Below are positions 44,291 through 56,018 of a stretch of DNA of 64,000 nt, piece by piece. The notes under the pieces were generated by a model. The model saw only the letters and a program-made list of their open reading frames with translations, was not told where the DNA came from and searched no databases. The stretch is from Adineta vaga (taxonomy: Eukaryota; Rotifera), in the NCBI GenBank assembly GCA_021613535.1, contig CP075493.1, positions 13,268,001 to 13,332,000 of the forward strand, given 5' to 3'. The translations under genes were made by a program, and so were the position numbers. Each line of letters begins with the position of its first letter. The first letter of the stretch is position 1.

Positions 44291-47153
44291 ATGTCGATCA
44301 GCAAGAATTGCCATGTTATTATCATTCTTTTTGTGGTTTTAATAGAGAGAATATCAAGTAATTCAGTTTTTCTTATTTCGTATCCACCATTCAGATATAT
44401 CTATAACAAGAGGAGACTAGACAATCAAAAAAAACAATGAGAAAGATCTGATCTAAACTTGCGCTAATCAAATAATTGTATTTTTTTTTACATATCTTGT
44501 TAAAGTTTCTTCTTTTCATCATAGGTTATGCTGTCAATCAACCAAAATTCTGTCCGACAGTAAAATGGCATTCGAATGCATCCACTTTTGCTAATGCAAC
44601 ATTGATTGGAGTTCGACCTTCAGTTGTATTCATTGACACTAACAATACAGTTTATGTTTCAGCTAGAAATACAAGTCAACTTCTAGTATGGCATGATGAT
44701 GTTACTACTAATCCTATAAAAATTAAGTTTGCTGTTTCTAAAAATCCACAATCCATATTTGTTTCTAGCATTCGTGATATTTATATCGCTACATTAGACA
44801 ATCGAATTGAGAAATACACATCAACCACGGGTAGCTTTGTTAGTGTAATGAATGTTGATTCACAATGTTTTGGTCTCTCTATCAATATCAATAATACTAT
44901 ATATTGTTCAATGATTTATAAGCATCAAGTTATGAAAGGATCATTGGATGATAATGAGACTAACATGGTAGTTGTAGCTGGTACAGGTGAACAAGGTGCT
45001 GGTTGTAATGAATTAGATACTCCGAATGGAATCTTTGTCGATACGAATTTTAATTTATATGTGGCAGATCGTTCCAATCATCGAATTCAACTGTTTCCGT
45101 TGGAACAATTAATTGGGAAAACAGTAGCAGGAGAAAGTTCACCAGATATTACAATTACACTACATTCTCCAGTTGCAGTTGTGTTAGATGCTGAGAAATA
45201 TCTCTTTGTTGTGGATACTCAGTATAATCGTATAATTGGATCAGGACCAAATGGTTTTCGATGTTTAGTCGGATGTGAAGGAAGAGGCATGTTATCCAAT
45301 CAATTATCATCTCCAAGCGCTTTTAGTTTTGATAGCTATGGAAACATGCTTGTTTGCGATACAGAAAATGATCGAATTCAAAAATTTGATCGAGAGCAAG
45401 ATTCTTGTAGTAAGTGTGAAGTAGTTTAATAACATAGACAACTTGGATAATCCTTGCTTCTCATTTCATTTAGGAAATACTCCATCAATCATTCAGGCGA
45501 TTTATTTATCGATATTCACAACAAATCATACAGTATTCTCTCGAGTTAAATCTAATGATTCGAACTATTATTATGAAGCTATTCAGATAAAAGTGAATGC
45601 GAATGACTTTTATGTTGTTGATTGCAACGGTAGTATTGATACATATGGTCATCTTTATAAAAACTATTTTGATCCTCTCAATTCAACTAACAACTTAATC
45701 GCTTGGGGTGGTAAATGTTGTAATAGAGATCAGTTCAAGTTTACACTTCAACTTCTCGCTAACACTACATATATATTGATTGTCACAACGTATAGGCCAA
45801 ATGTAACAGGATCATTCTCGATTATTGTATCTGGTCTAGAAAATGTTACTCTTAAACGTATTGGTAAGTAGCTATATATATATATATATATATAGAAATA
45901 ACGAATAGATCCGATTTACACTTTGGAAATCGAGACAATATCCAGTTTCATTTAAATCCCTTAAGAGATACATGTAGCTATATGAGCAGCATTGTAGATG
46001 ATATTTTATTACTGCACTATAGTTTGTTTTTTACATAAGAAATCTTAAATGTTCTACGATCTATTTAGTCCAAAATCCTATTGAACATAACATCAATGAT
46101 CCATGTTATATGCGTGCTAAAAGTATTGATTTAACTCTCGACAATATTTTACGTCATAAAATTAAGCCAAATAAAACAATCAATGATCAAACTTTATTCA
46201 TCAAAATCAGTGCTGTTGTAATAATGCTTATGTTTTTTGTGGGTCTAATCAACAGTATTTGTTATCTCATAACTTTTAAAAATGAAAGTGTACGGAAAGT
46301 TGGAGGTGGTCTGTATCTATTTGCATCATCAGGCGTTTCACTTATGACCATTTCAATGTTAACAATCAAGTTTTGGTTTGTTGTTCTCACACAAATGAAC
46401 ATATCTACTCATCGGTCTATTCTGAAAGGAGGCTGTAAGTCACTTGAGTATCTTCTTAAAATTTTCTTTTACTGGAATTCTTGGCTGTATGCATGTGTGG
46501 CCATCGAACGTGCATTATACGTTTATAAAAACACAAGTTTTGATAGAAAGAAAAGCAGACATCTTGCCCGCTGGGTAATATTTATCTTACCATTTGTCAT
46601 CGCAACGACGATAATTCATGAGCCTATATGTCGTCAGATCATGGATCATAATACAAACGAGGAAAAGTTTATAAGAAAAACGTTAGGTGATACACGCGAT
46701 GCAAACGTCTATGGCACAGATCAACATACTTGGTGTGCACTTGATTATTCTCGTTCCGCTCAAGATTATAATACAGCCATTCTATTTATTCACCTTCTTA
46801 GTCCATGCATTGCAAATATCTGCTCTGCTTTATACGTCATCTTTGGAACTGCTTATTATCGAGCAGTAGCCCATGATAGGCAAGCTTATAAACAACATAT
46901 TCGTAGACAATGGGATAAACTTAAAGAAATTGTCATCGGTCCTATAATAATAATTCTTTTATCAATACCACATTTGATCATCTCTGCGTTATCTGGATGT
47001 GTAAATGTGTCTCGTCATCCATGGTTTTTTCTATTTGCTTATTTTATTTCATTTGCGCCATCGGTTCTTCTTTCCGTTATATTTATCATTCCTTCGAATT
47101 TGTATCGAAAAACATTTAAAGACGCCTTCATTCAAATTTGTTGGAAAAACTGA
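44291..47153 (+). CDS. NHL-propeller / seven-transmembrane receptor chimera
   Basis: Four exons in phase: 44291-44357, 44525-45409, 45474-45863 and 46069-47153, about 808 residues. Exon 1 gives a signal peptide (MSISKNCHVIIILFVVLIERIS). Exon 2 encodes NHL-type repeats (GIFVDTNFNLYVADRSNHRIQLF, AVVLDAEKYLFVVDTQYNRI, AFSFDSYGNMLVCDTENDRIQKF), an extracellular beta-propeller. Exon 3 encodes a beta-rich, N-glycosylated domain. Exon 4 encodes a class A-like 7TM core: TM1 VVIMLMFFVGLINSI, TM3 end CVAIERALYV (ER-A instead of DRY), an IVIGPIIIILLSIP TM6 and PSNLYRKTF in the NPxxY position. Ligand and G protein are unknown. An AT run lies in the third intron. The gene is intact, whereas two receptor fragments elsewhere in the window are dead. 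Confidence 0.85.
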
Positions 47154-47840
47154 TCATAGACATATTCATCAATATAAAGACTATCTCTTGATTTATTAAA
47201 CTTATTAAAAAAATGCTTCTATAACATTTGCAGAACATTATTACTGAGGATATTTTTTCATCGTGTAAGAAGGAAAGTAAACTATACTTCGTTGATATTC
47301 ACAACTATTATTATGTGATAAACTAGAATGATAATGGAAAGTACATTATATCCCAGATTGATGTGTTCAAGTTCTTCCATATCAATGCTGCTCTTTGATT
47401 GCCATTATTTTCGCTAGAGTTCTCGATAAGATAAGGTATTCTCTCTCCGACGAAATAAAAGAATACTATACAATTGATCTTCCCGAGGGTGTGGGTTTGC
47501 AAAGGTAAAAATGTCAATATAAGCATTGAAGTCTTTTTGATTCATTATTTACACGAATCCACTCGACTTCCAAGTTAGTTGGATTTAGTTTCTTTCATAA
47601 TTTATTTTTCGACTATGTGATGTGATTTTTAACAAGTTCTGGAATACGTTCGAAATGTGACGTAATGATATCGCGCAGCAAACGAGAAAAAAACAGAAAA
47701 AAGAGATGGATGAAGGAAAGAAAAAAACCGACAATATTGAATTATTTGAGTGTCGTATAGATGTAATATAAAAGTAGAAACAAGACGGGCACATCCACAT
47801 TATATTAATATCTATAAACATTTATAAAACACGTTCAACA
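47154..47840. other. Intergenic
   Basis: No gene supported. A GAGGGTGTGGGTTTG word lies at about 47484, and a TATAAA at about 47823 may serve the next gene. Confidence 0.45.
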
Positions 47841-49125
47841 TTGCTCGACAATTTTCCAGTTGAAATCTTCTTACAAATTTCTTCTTTTCTGACATTGAAA
47901 CAGCTTCTTACATCCTTTTCGGGTCTCAATTCTAACATCAATGCATTTATTCGATATGATGATATCGACGCTATCAACATTTTACAACTATTTCCTACTG
48001 CATTTGGTCGTCTGAAAATTACGAATGCTGAACTAGTTGACTTAAAACAGTTAACCAATTTGCGTAATATACTTATAGTAGAATACGGTACTCAGACACA
48101 GCTCAACAGCATTCGTCCGGAATATTTGCCTATGCTTGAAAGTCTTCATATTAAAGGTAATAAATCAAAATAAAAAGACAGTAACGTCAATCTTATCTAA
48201 TATGTAGGACTCCATACGAATTTACGTGGGCAGGAAGTAACAATATGTACTTTATTTGAAATCATTTTATCTAATGGCTTTTCACGACTTCGAATATGTA
48301 TAGCATTAGATATTGGAACTCTACCATATATAATGACGCATGCACAGGAACACCAACTCTCCTCATTCTTAATCTGAAAATGGTGACAAACGAGGATGAG
48401 AAAAAACTTCGATCGAAATTTTCATATGTAAATCAAATCACAAATTACGAACATTCATTATTGGATTCAGGTATAAGTTATCTAATTTTTTACAACTTTA
48501 AAGTCATCGTGATCACGACAATGAAAAATATTGAATGTTGTTTCATTGATTTTCTTGTAGGTTCTCCGCTCAGTCACAAGAGATGCCTGCGTATTGAAAT
48601 TCAAAACCTTCAATCATTCGAATTAGAAAACAAATTCATACTTGATGTTTCTCCTTCAACGCTCTTCAGCGATGGTTATAATCTACCACCTCGTTTTAAT
48701 AATTCAAAAATTACTCGACGACGTTCTCAACCAGGCGTCACAATCATCTTAGATCGAATTTTGCCGCAAATTGATCCATACTGTCATGCATCATTCTTGA
48801 TTGAAATTGCACTACCACAAGAATATCCATTCAAGGTTCCCGAAATAACATGTTTGGATCGTCTCTATCATTCACAAGTTAAAACTTCGGGTAAATTATG
48901 CGCCTGTGAAAACGGTTTTCGCTATACCAAGAGGGGAGATTTCAATCCAACTACAAAGCTAACGTAAGTAGTATCATAACGACTATTATTGAAATAATTG
49001 ACAGCCCTTGCACAGATGAGACATCTCACAATCCAGAATGTTTTGTAAAGTATCGTAATGACTATTCATCATTTTACAAGAAGGCTTTAGAATACACACT
49101 TACATATGGACGCCCACGTTACTAA
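47841..49125 (+). pseudogene. F-box / E2-like fusion gene with TA-slip frameshift
   Basis: Exon A (to 48156) starts with an F-box (LLDNFPVEIFLQISSFLTLKQLL...NINAFI) but has only TTG, no ATG, at its head. Exon B (48208-48470) is LRR-like; its frame breaks at CCATATATAATG (about 48325), where removing one TA restores YNDACTGTPTLLILNL. Exon C (48561-48963) and exon D (49005-49125) encode a UBC-like domain: LPQIDPYCHASFLIEIALPQEYPFKVPEI, then YHSQVKTSGKLCAC, where the HPN motif is YHSQ and a Cys follows. The end is YKKALEYTLTYGRPRY. F-box proteins recruit SCF substrates and E2s load ubiquitin, so a fusion would be notable. All other joins are in phase. The Asn of HPN is lost, so catalysis is doubtful. 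Confidence 0.6.
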
Positions 49126-49220
49126 TCCAGCTACGGACAACAATACTCGAACTTCAACTATAAGATTAAAATGAATCAATAGGTCATGTTTTATTTTTTT
49201 TCGTCTTAATAAAAACATTT

Positions 49221-51611
49221 TTATGAACATGTGTTTAAAAGAACAATAGCATCTCCGGTTTTGTTGTTAGCAGTAACCACATCTAATCGACCATCATTAT
49301 TAAAATCTCCAGCAACAGCACCATATGGATCGCTGTCAGAACCAAGTGAATATGTTTGTATTTTTTTAAAAGTACCATCACCTTTACCGAGAAATACACC
49401 CAAACGATCTGGGCCATAAAGAGGAACATAGATATCTAAAATCTTATCATTATTAAGATCAGCAGCTTGAATATCAAATGGAAAGGTATTATTGCCCGTA
49501 GAATAAGTTTTATATGGATTGAATGTTCCATCACTCTTTCCAAAATAAAGACTTATGGTATGAAGTTGATCGTTATTTGTACCAAGATCTAATATACCAT
49601 CATAATTGAAATCGGCAACAGTTGCACCATATTGATGAGAAGGAGCTGGATACGTGACTTGTTCTAAAAAGTTTCCATTACCTTCACCAATGAAAACCGA
49701 AATAAAAGAATCATGAAAATGAGTAACAAAAAAATCAATCTTTCCATCTTTATTAAAATCACCAATTCTTGATGTAATCGGTCCAGAATTTTCACCAGTT
49801 GAATAGGTCTCATGATGATAAAAAGATCCATCACCTTTGCCAAGAAAAATTTGTACATTATCTCCAAATTGACATGTTACGATTACATCAAGATGATCAT
49901 CACGATTAACATCATAAAGAAGAATTCCAGCTGGTGTAGAATTTCTACCAGTTGAATATTCTTTCAAACTGCGAAAATTTCCATTACCATCTCCCAAGTA
50001 GACGCCGAATTTATCTCCACCAAAAAATGCCACAACAGCATCAATATTCTTATCTTTATTTAAATCACTAGTAGCCATTGCAATCGGATAATAATCAGGA
50101 TCAAAGAATAAAGAAATGGGTTCTTCGAATGTTCCATCACCTTTTCCTAGTAAAATATCCATTGTACTTCCGAGATAATGAAGAACGGCAATATCTTTAT
50201 TTTTATCATTATTGAAATTAGCAACATGAACAAATCGCACACCATCAGCAGAAGCATAAGAAACTGGTTTTCCAAATGTCAAACTGCACTTTGATGGGTC
50301 TAAATTGACAGTGAAAATTTATCATATCTCGTAAAATCTTGAAGATGATTATACATACTGGTAGAATATGAATGCTTAGATGGACGAGGTCTTCGCCACG
50401 TTTCTTCTCGATAATCATCTTCCTCGTCTGTCTCATCAGAAGTTTCTCTGTCGATATATGATCTGTGATGTTCAGGAATGTCGAATTCATAATCCATTTG
50501 AACTCCACCAACAAAAGAACCTGTCGATCGACTGATTCTTGGTATACCAGGACCGTACACTAAATAGATCAGAGAAGAATGAGAAAAAATAAACGAATGA
50601 AAATAATAACATACACGGAAGTGGTTGAAAATAAGGCATCATATTGATCGGGCCACTTAATGAAGCCCCACTACTTACCAAACTAGCATATCCAGATGCA
50701 ATAAGTTCTCCTACTGAATACATTTTACCATAGAAGCTGATTACTGGTGGAAGAATGTAGCCTGTATAAACACTTATTTATGAAGAAATATTGATGCAGA
50801 AATATCATTACTTACAGCCACCTGTTGGCGCAAATATAATTGTTTGTCGACTCAAACGATCGACGAAAATTGGAAGCCAAGGCGTAAAACTCATTAATGG
50901 TCCAGAGAAAGCTTAAAAGAAAAACAGAGACAAAGATGCATGAGAAAATTTTACAATATGTACGATATCCTTGACCAGGATATCGAGCTACAGGAAAACG
51001 AAATCGTTCATTTCGTTGCCGAGCACTATTTGAATTCGGTTTACGAATATAGATATTCATCTGACCAAGATTTCTAGTTGATTTGGCTCGATGCTAAATT
51101 CAGAAAGAATAAATATCCCATTTCATCAACAAACATAAAATACTCACTCTCATCGGAGAAAATCGCAGGCGAAGAAGCGAATTGCTCTCTCCATTCTCGA
51201 TATCTTCATTACTGAATTTTTCTAAAGAAGCATCATAAGAGAAACATTATTGCATCAAATATGATATACAGTTACAATTAAATATTTATGTTACCCTGAT
51301 TGTCATCACGGATAATATTCTTCGTATATGTTTTGTAGAGAGGAACGATCACAAAGATGATACCAGTAACAATAACAACTAACAACAGTAGAGTATAAAA
51401 TATTTTACGATGCGTCGGAAAAGAAGTCATTGAAGATTGTGATCTAAGAAATATTTTCATATTTTCTATGAGAAATAATAAAATAAAATGCTCACGATAA
51501 TTTCAATTGTTGTTTCTTCCGATGTTTATTCACGAGACTTTCATGTGGCTCATTATTGTGCGAGAAATCTTGAAATTCAATTTCATTTTCCATTGTCTGG
51601 CACTTCGACAT
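49221..51611 (-). CDS. Type II membrane protein with FG-GAP propeller
   Basis: Eight exons in phase: 51611-51496, 51443-51295, 51221-51148, 51093-50964, 50911-50816, 50761-50615, 50559-50359 and 50299-49221, about 663 residues. The cytoplasmic N-terminus (MSKCQTMENEIEFQDF) is followed by a TM (about 50-72, TLLLLVVIVTGIIFVIVPLY). The juxtamembrane part is basic and Arg-rich, then comes a Gly/Pro-rich segment and an acidic stretch (SDETDEEDDY). The last exon has seven FG-GAP blades with D-x-N-x-D calcium loops and G-[KD]-G-[DN]-G-x-F ends (e.g. DFNKDGKIDFFVT, GKGDGTF), finishing VLLNTCS. The terminal LLNTC matches the other FG-GAP gene in the window. It is probably a surface adhesion or recognition protein. 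Confidence 0.85.
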
Positions 51612-52204
51612 GATTGTGAAGCTGAATATCGCAATGTATACTTTTCTCTATTTTACCAGTTATTATATAGTGTAAGGATAAAGAGAGAGAGAGAAAAAAG
51701 AATTTCTGTACTTTGTGATGGGAGATAAGCTATCATATGATGTTTTCACGTGCGAACAAAATGTATATTTTTCCCCATGCGCTTGTTGGTTATTTAAGAT
51801 GCATGATCATTAAATGCAAATGATATGCTTTGATGTTTGGTGACGTATACAATAGATAAGATATCAAATTTTCTGGTTAAATGACGAAAAGTTTAGTTAT
51901 TTTTCTTTTCATGATGAACATTTACATCCTTGGAAAAAAGTCTATGTATAAAAGAAAAACTTATAGACATAAAAATAAATAAATAACAAGTTGATAACAC
52001 ACAATATCAAATCATGATAGAAATCAGTCATTCAAGAAACTGATGTATGATCAACTTCCTAATTTTAAGAATATGAATAATTTGAAGATCACAAACGAAA
52101 TATCTTACGCTTTATTATCTTAACGGTTTTTCAGAAAATATTTTTAATTGCTTCCTTTTCTGTTATCAATATACATATTCATATAGTTACTACAAAGAAG
52201 ACAA
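51612..52204. other. Intergenic
   Basis: No gene seen; divergent spacer between the FG-GAP gene and an ABCG pseudogene. Confidence 0.45.
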
Positions 52205-53535
52205 ATGGCACAATTCCTCTTCCCAAAGTTATTATACACGAAAATCATTCATCATTCACTACTTCATCTAAACAAGTTTCATCAACGGGTACACTTGCAT
52301 TTCGTAATATAAAATATGTATTAGGTGATACACTCATTAATCATGATCAGAATATTTTTGTATTGTTTAGATCTAACTAGGTGTAGAAAATCTTCATTTA
52401 AACATATGACTGTTATCTATGGTACTCTTACTATAAGAGAAAATATTATGTTCGCTGCTAATACTCGTCATGGAACGAATGTTTCATTAGAAGAACGTAC
52501 ATATCGTGTCAGACAACTCATTGAACAACTTGGACTAACAAATCGTGCTGATACAAAAATAGGTATGGAATTTTCTGGATGAAACCACAACAGGTTTTTA
52601 TCACATTCAATGGAGATAAATGTATTTTGTATTTAGTTCTTATTTTATATTTGCTTAGGACTTGATGTATCAATAGCACGAAATGTTATGGAACTATTTC
52701 TTTTAGATATAATAGTATTCTCAATCCATCAACCGCGTTATTCAATCTTTTAACTATTCGATTGAGTAGTTTTAACATGTCAAAGAAAAGTGTTTGCGAT
52801 TATTCATTCCTCAACAAGGTTAAAAACGTGATCAACACGATAATCCAGATAATTATACTTTAAATATTCTTATTGAAGCAAATCAAAAGAATACCTTTCG
52901 ACATTGATGAAATAGTTGTGGCAATTTTTATTGATTAAGAATTAGTCTTGTCTTTTTCGACACGGATAGAACACTTGACCCTGGAGTACAAAATCGATTT
53001 GGAGTAATCTTCATGATTGTATCAAGTTAAATATTAGCAATAGTAACAACTATTGAACCATTATAGTAAAAAGCACGTGCTCTATTTATTCATGTAAATT
53101 ATTAGCGGATATTATCAAGTTCCAATATTTTTTTATAACCAAACTTATATATGATAGGCATCTATTACGAATTGTTTATTTTATTACTGGACTCGAGAGT
53201 AATACAAATCAATTTTTTATTCTTTTTCGCACGGTTCTCGTGTATAGTTTATTTGGATCAGCATCAATATGTTTCTTCTTTTCAGCACTACTCTAATTGT
53301 TGATTTAGCTAGTTTATATAGTTGCATTGCTTGGATAAAATGTTCGAGTGTCTTTCAAATCACATCAAATATGTTAATAATCCAAGATCGAAAATATTTT
53401 ATCATTGATAACAATGTCCGTCTGTTTCTTTCTATTAGCTTTCATTCAATTGATGCTAATGAAAAGGACAAAACAAAATATATAGATTGTTTTCTTTTTC
53501 TCTCTTCAATTATTTACGTCGATAGGTCATCATGA
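52205..53535 (+). pseudogene. ABCG-type half-transporter pseudogene
   Basis: Recognisable in order: GTLAFRNIKYVLG; the Q-loop-following GTLTIRENIMFAANTR and EERTYRVRQLIEQLGLTNRADTKIG; then FLDETTTGLD (Walker B, with ET for EP) across an intron-like stretch; then FSIHQPRYSIF (H-loop) and DQHDNPDNYTLNILIEA. Near 53300 come membrane-domain remains. Walker A and the VSGGERKR signature are missing and frames change several times with stops. It is an old relic of an ABCG2-like exporter. Confidence 0.75.
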
Positions 53536-53680
53536 ATATTGAAAAGAGAAAAATACTATCGGTCAAATTGACATCTTTTTCAGTTTGCCCGATGACTGAT
53601 ATTTTATCTTCTTCTTCTCCCTCTCTCTCACGCTCTTTGTGATTCGATGAACGAATAGAATATTAGCAAGAGAATGATAG

Positions 53681-53689
53681 TATAAAAGG
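53681..53689 (+). promoter_or_regulatory. TATA box of the Cys-rich peptide gene
   Basis: TATAAAAGG 44-52 bp upstream of the ATG at 53733, which places the start of transcription near 53710. Confidence 0.7.
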
Positions 53690-53732
53690 GTATCACTTTT
53701 TACATACAATATTCATATTTCAAACGGTTACA

Positions 53733-53957
53733 ATGAATTCCAAGACGATTCTCTTTATTACAATTGTATGCTTACTTTTATTCAATTCAATATCATCATA
53801 TGACAATGGTACGGATGTGCATGTAGTGGAAAAACGACGTAGCCGTGGCAAATGTGTACGATGCAGCTTAGGTGTCTTTAAATGTTGTGAACCAGATATT
53901 TGTGTTAAACATCGGCTCGGTCGAGATAAATGTAAACGAATTAAGGTTCCACATTAA
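53733..53957 (+). CDS. Secreted cationic cysteine-rich peptide
   Basis: A single exon of 74 residues with an ATG and a strong TATA box. A signal peptide (MNSKTILFITIVCLLLFNSISS) is followed by a short acidic spacer, a KRR dibasic site and a mature region of about 35 residues with six cysteines. The spacing is C-x2-C-x6-CC-x4-C-x8-C, with many Lys/Arg. The CC pair suggests a disulfide-knotted fold. Such peptides act as antimicrobials, venom-like toxins or signals; which applies cannot be told. Poly(A) signals (AATAAA) lie 70-110 bp downstream. The gene appears intact. Confidence 0.75.
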   Translation: MNSKTILFITIVCLLLFNSISSYDNGTDVHVVEKRRSRGKCVRCSLGVFKCCEPDICVKHRLGRDKCKRIKVPH

Positions 53958-54061
53958 TCGATTTCGAACGCAATGTAATACTCTTCATATTTCTGTTTTC
54001 TTTGTGTTATCATGTTAATCTAGCTAAATAAATTTTGGTCTTATCTATTACAATAAAATAT

Positions 54062-54562
54062 TTATTGTAACTGTGGAAACATGACCGTAAACATAACAAA
54101 ATCTCCATTTTCAAGACCATATTCACCTAATCGTAAATGATCAATACTACCACCTAAATAGCGTTCGTTGATCTTTAACTGATCTTTGTTTTTAGTCTTC
54201 GGTGCTTCATCACGTAGTAGATTCGGTTTATTCCAAACCGTTATTATTTTAGATTGTCCATCTTTTGTTGGAAACGGTATTCCCATATGTTCAATTAAAT
54301 GTTGTTTTAAAATAGATATTGTATGTTCTTGATGTGCTTCGACTGTCGCTGGAAAGTCAGTCGCTGCATGTCGTACTCTGAATGTAAGTCGTTTATCTAA
54401 AGTTTGATTCATATTTGAATCGAATGGAATATGAATAATCGGTTCAGAACCCATTGATGATGGAAATTGAATTCGAGTTGGATCAGGTGGGTCATTATCA
54501 GTCACATTATTCATATTCTGACTAGTAGTTTTACTTGAGATATTTTTGAAGATGTTACCCAT
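54062..54562 (-). CDS. Ubiquitin-like-domain protein, probably N-myristoylated
   Basis: A single exon of 166 residues. The N-terminus MGNIFKN fits a myristoylation signal (Gly2, Ser/Asn at 6-7). A disordered Asn/Pro-rich part follows to about residue 55. The C-terminal half is a beta-grasp fold: LTFRVRHAATDFPATVEAHQEHTISILKQHL for the first hairpin and helix, then IITVWNKPNLLRDEAP, LRLGEYGLENGDFVMFTVMF as the last strands. The KL-x-x-YGL-x-NGD end is the usual ubiquitin-like signature. It ends after PQLQ without a GG tail, so it is not conjugatable; it may be an adaptor at membranes. It converges with the Cys-rich peptide gene. Confidence 0.7.
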   Translation of the reverse strand: MGNIFKNISSKTTSQNMNNVTDNDPPDPTRIQFPSSMGSEPIIHIPFDSNMNQTLDKRLTFRVRHAATDFPATVEAHQEHTISILKQHLIEHMGIPFPTKDGQSKIITVWNKPNLLRDEAPKTKNKDQLKINERYLGGSIDHLRLGEYGLENGDFVMFTVMFPQLQ

Positions 54563-54847
54563 GTTAAAGTTAAAAAATGATTATGTCGTGTAAGAAACAA
54601 GAAAACGACGATGCATGCGTGGCACATGAGTCATGTTTTTCTTTCCTTCGAAGCGATGCCTGCAATTTATTGTATTTAAGTTTTTTAAAAACATTATTTA
54701 GCGTTATTGCACAACTCATTCTTCCCTTATTGGTAAAAGAAATATCACATGTTAATGGCTTATTTTGCATAATATTTTTTTGTACGAGAGCAAACAACAT
54801 ACATTGTTTTCTCTATCGATCAACTCTTGCTACTATATATTGACTAA

Positions 54848-55363
54848 ATGATTTCTTCGATCGAATTTTTACCAGATGAATTGATACTCATAATTTTTTG
54901 TTATTTACACAAATTTGATTTCATTTATGGATTCATAGATCTTGATCAACGATTTCAAGATATTATTTTACCTTATCTATCTCATATTGGTTTGACAGAG
55001 AAAAACCTTCCTTCGTATAAATATTTTCGGTTATTCAATGACTATATACTTTCCGGTAATGTACATTACATTCAATCACTCACACTTGTTGGTCACCATC
55101 AACTTCAATTCTTTCAACAACATATACTTCAGTTCGTCAATTTAAAATTACTTACGATAAAAAGTGCGAATAATAGTTCACAAAATGAGTTTCTCACTGA
55201 AGCTTTGACTATACCATCCTTATCTGATCTTTCAGTTTCTTTCGCATACAAAGACATACTCAAAACAATATCTTCTTATACATCACCTAATTTACACAAA
55301 TTGACTTTAAATTCTGTCAATATGCTCATTGATTTTTTTACGTTGTTCGATATTGCGTTTTAG
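54848..55363 (+). pseudogene. F-box protein, truncated
   Basis: Opens with an F-box (IEFLPDELILIIFCYLHKFDFIYGFIDLDQRFQDII) and bdelloid-type LRR-like spacing (FNDYILSGNVHYIQSLTL...LKLLTIKSANN...PSLSDLSV). The frame ends at 55363, about 170 residues, shorter than the 400-600 typical of the family. The stop is followed directly by a receptor-like fragment. The F-box core is intact, so a short product could still bind Skp1, but truncation by a rearrangement is more likely. Confidence 0.65.
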
Positions 55364-55365
55364 AT

Positions 55366-55680
55366 CCAAAAATTCGATATTGTATTATCGGTTTAACTCT
55401 AGATGATATTTTACATGGAGAACTTTAAAAAAAATCAACGTTAAGTCAACAAATCTTTTCCGTAAGATTCAGTACCGCCTTGACGATTGTTATGTTTATT
55501 GGAGGTTTGATTAATAATATTCTTTCTTTTATTACATTTCGACATAAAGATGCACAACAAGTTGGATGTAGATTGTATCTTTTTGCATCGTCGATTACTT
55601 CTTTTCTGACGATTGGTATGTTTTCTATTAAGTTTTGGGCTGTTGTACTTAACCGTCTAGTTGCATTATCATTTACTATT
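55366..55680 (+). pseudogene. Fragment of an NHL-type 7TM receptor
   Basis: Reads KIRYCIIGLTLDDILHGEL, a TAA, then SVRFSTALTIVMFIGGLINNILSFITFRHKDAQQVGCRLYLFASS and SFLTIGMFSIKFWAVVLN. This parallels the receptor at 46.1-46.4 kb (IDLTLDNILRHKIK; VGLINSICYLITF; GGGLYLFASSG; TISMLTIKFWFVVL). Only TM1-TM3 remain, with at least one stop or frameshift. The fragment is joined abruptly to an F-box fragment. Confidence 0.75.
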
Positions 55681-56018
55681 AATACAACCAAACATTAATC
55701 TACAGCCATCTGTTTTTATTCTCAACAAAGAAAATCATCTATCCACGCTAACAGAATTTTTAACCTTTTCCGGTACCGAAAATAGATCCGTAGGTGTAGA
55801 AAAACATGACAAAAAATTGTCAATAAGGCGCAGGCAAACACAGTTTTCTTATCAAACACAGACAAATGCCTCTATTCCCATAATAGATAGATTATGTTTC
55901 AATACGGCTGCCATATTTCTACTATACGAAATACTGTATAAATTCATGTAGATTCACTAATTTTCTCATTCATACTCATCATATTTCGATATCCTCTTCG
56001 AATAACAAGCTAACGATA
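55681..56018. other. Spacer upstream of a highly codon-biased gene
   Basis: No gene supported. It probably contains the promoter of the next gene; no TATA box was seen. Confidence 0.45.
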
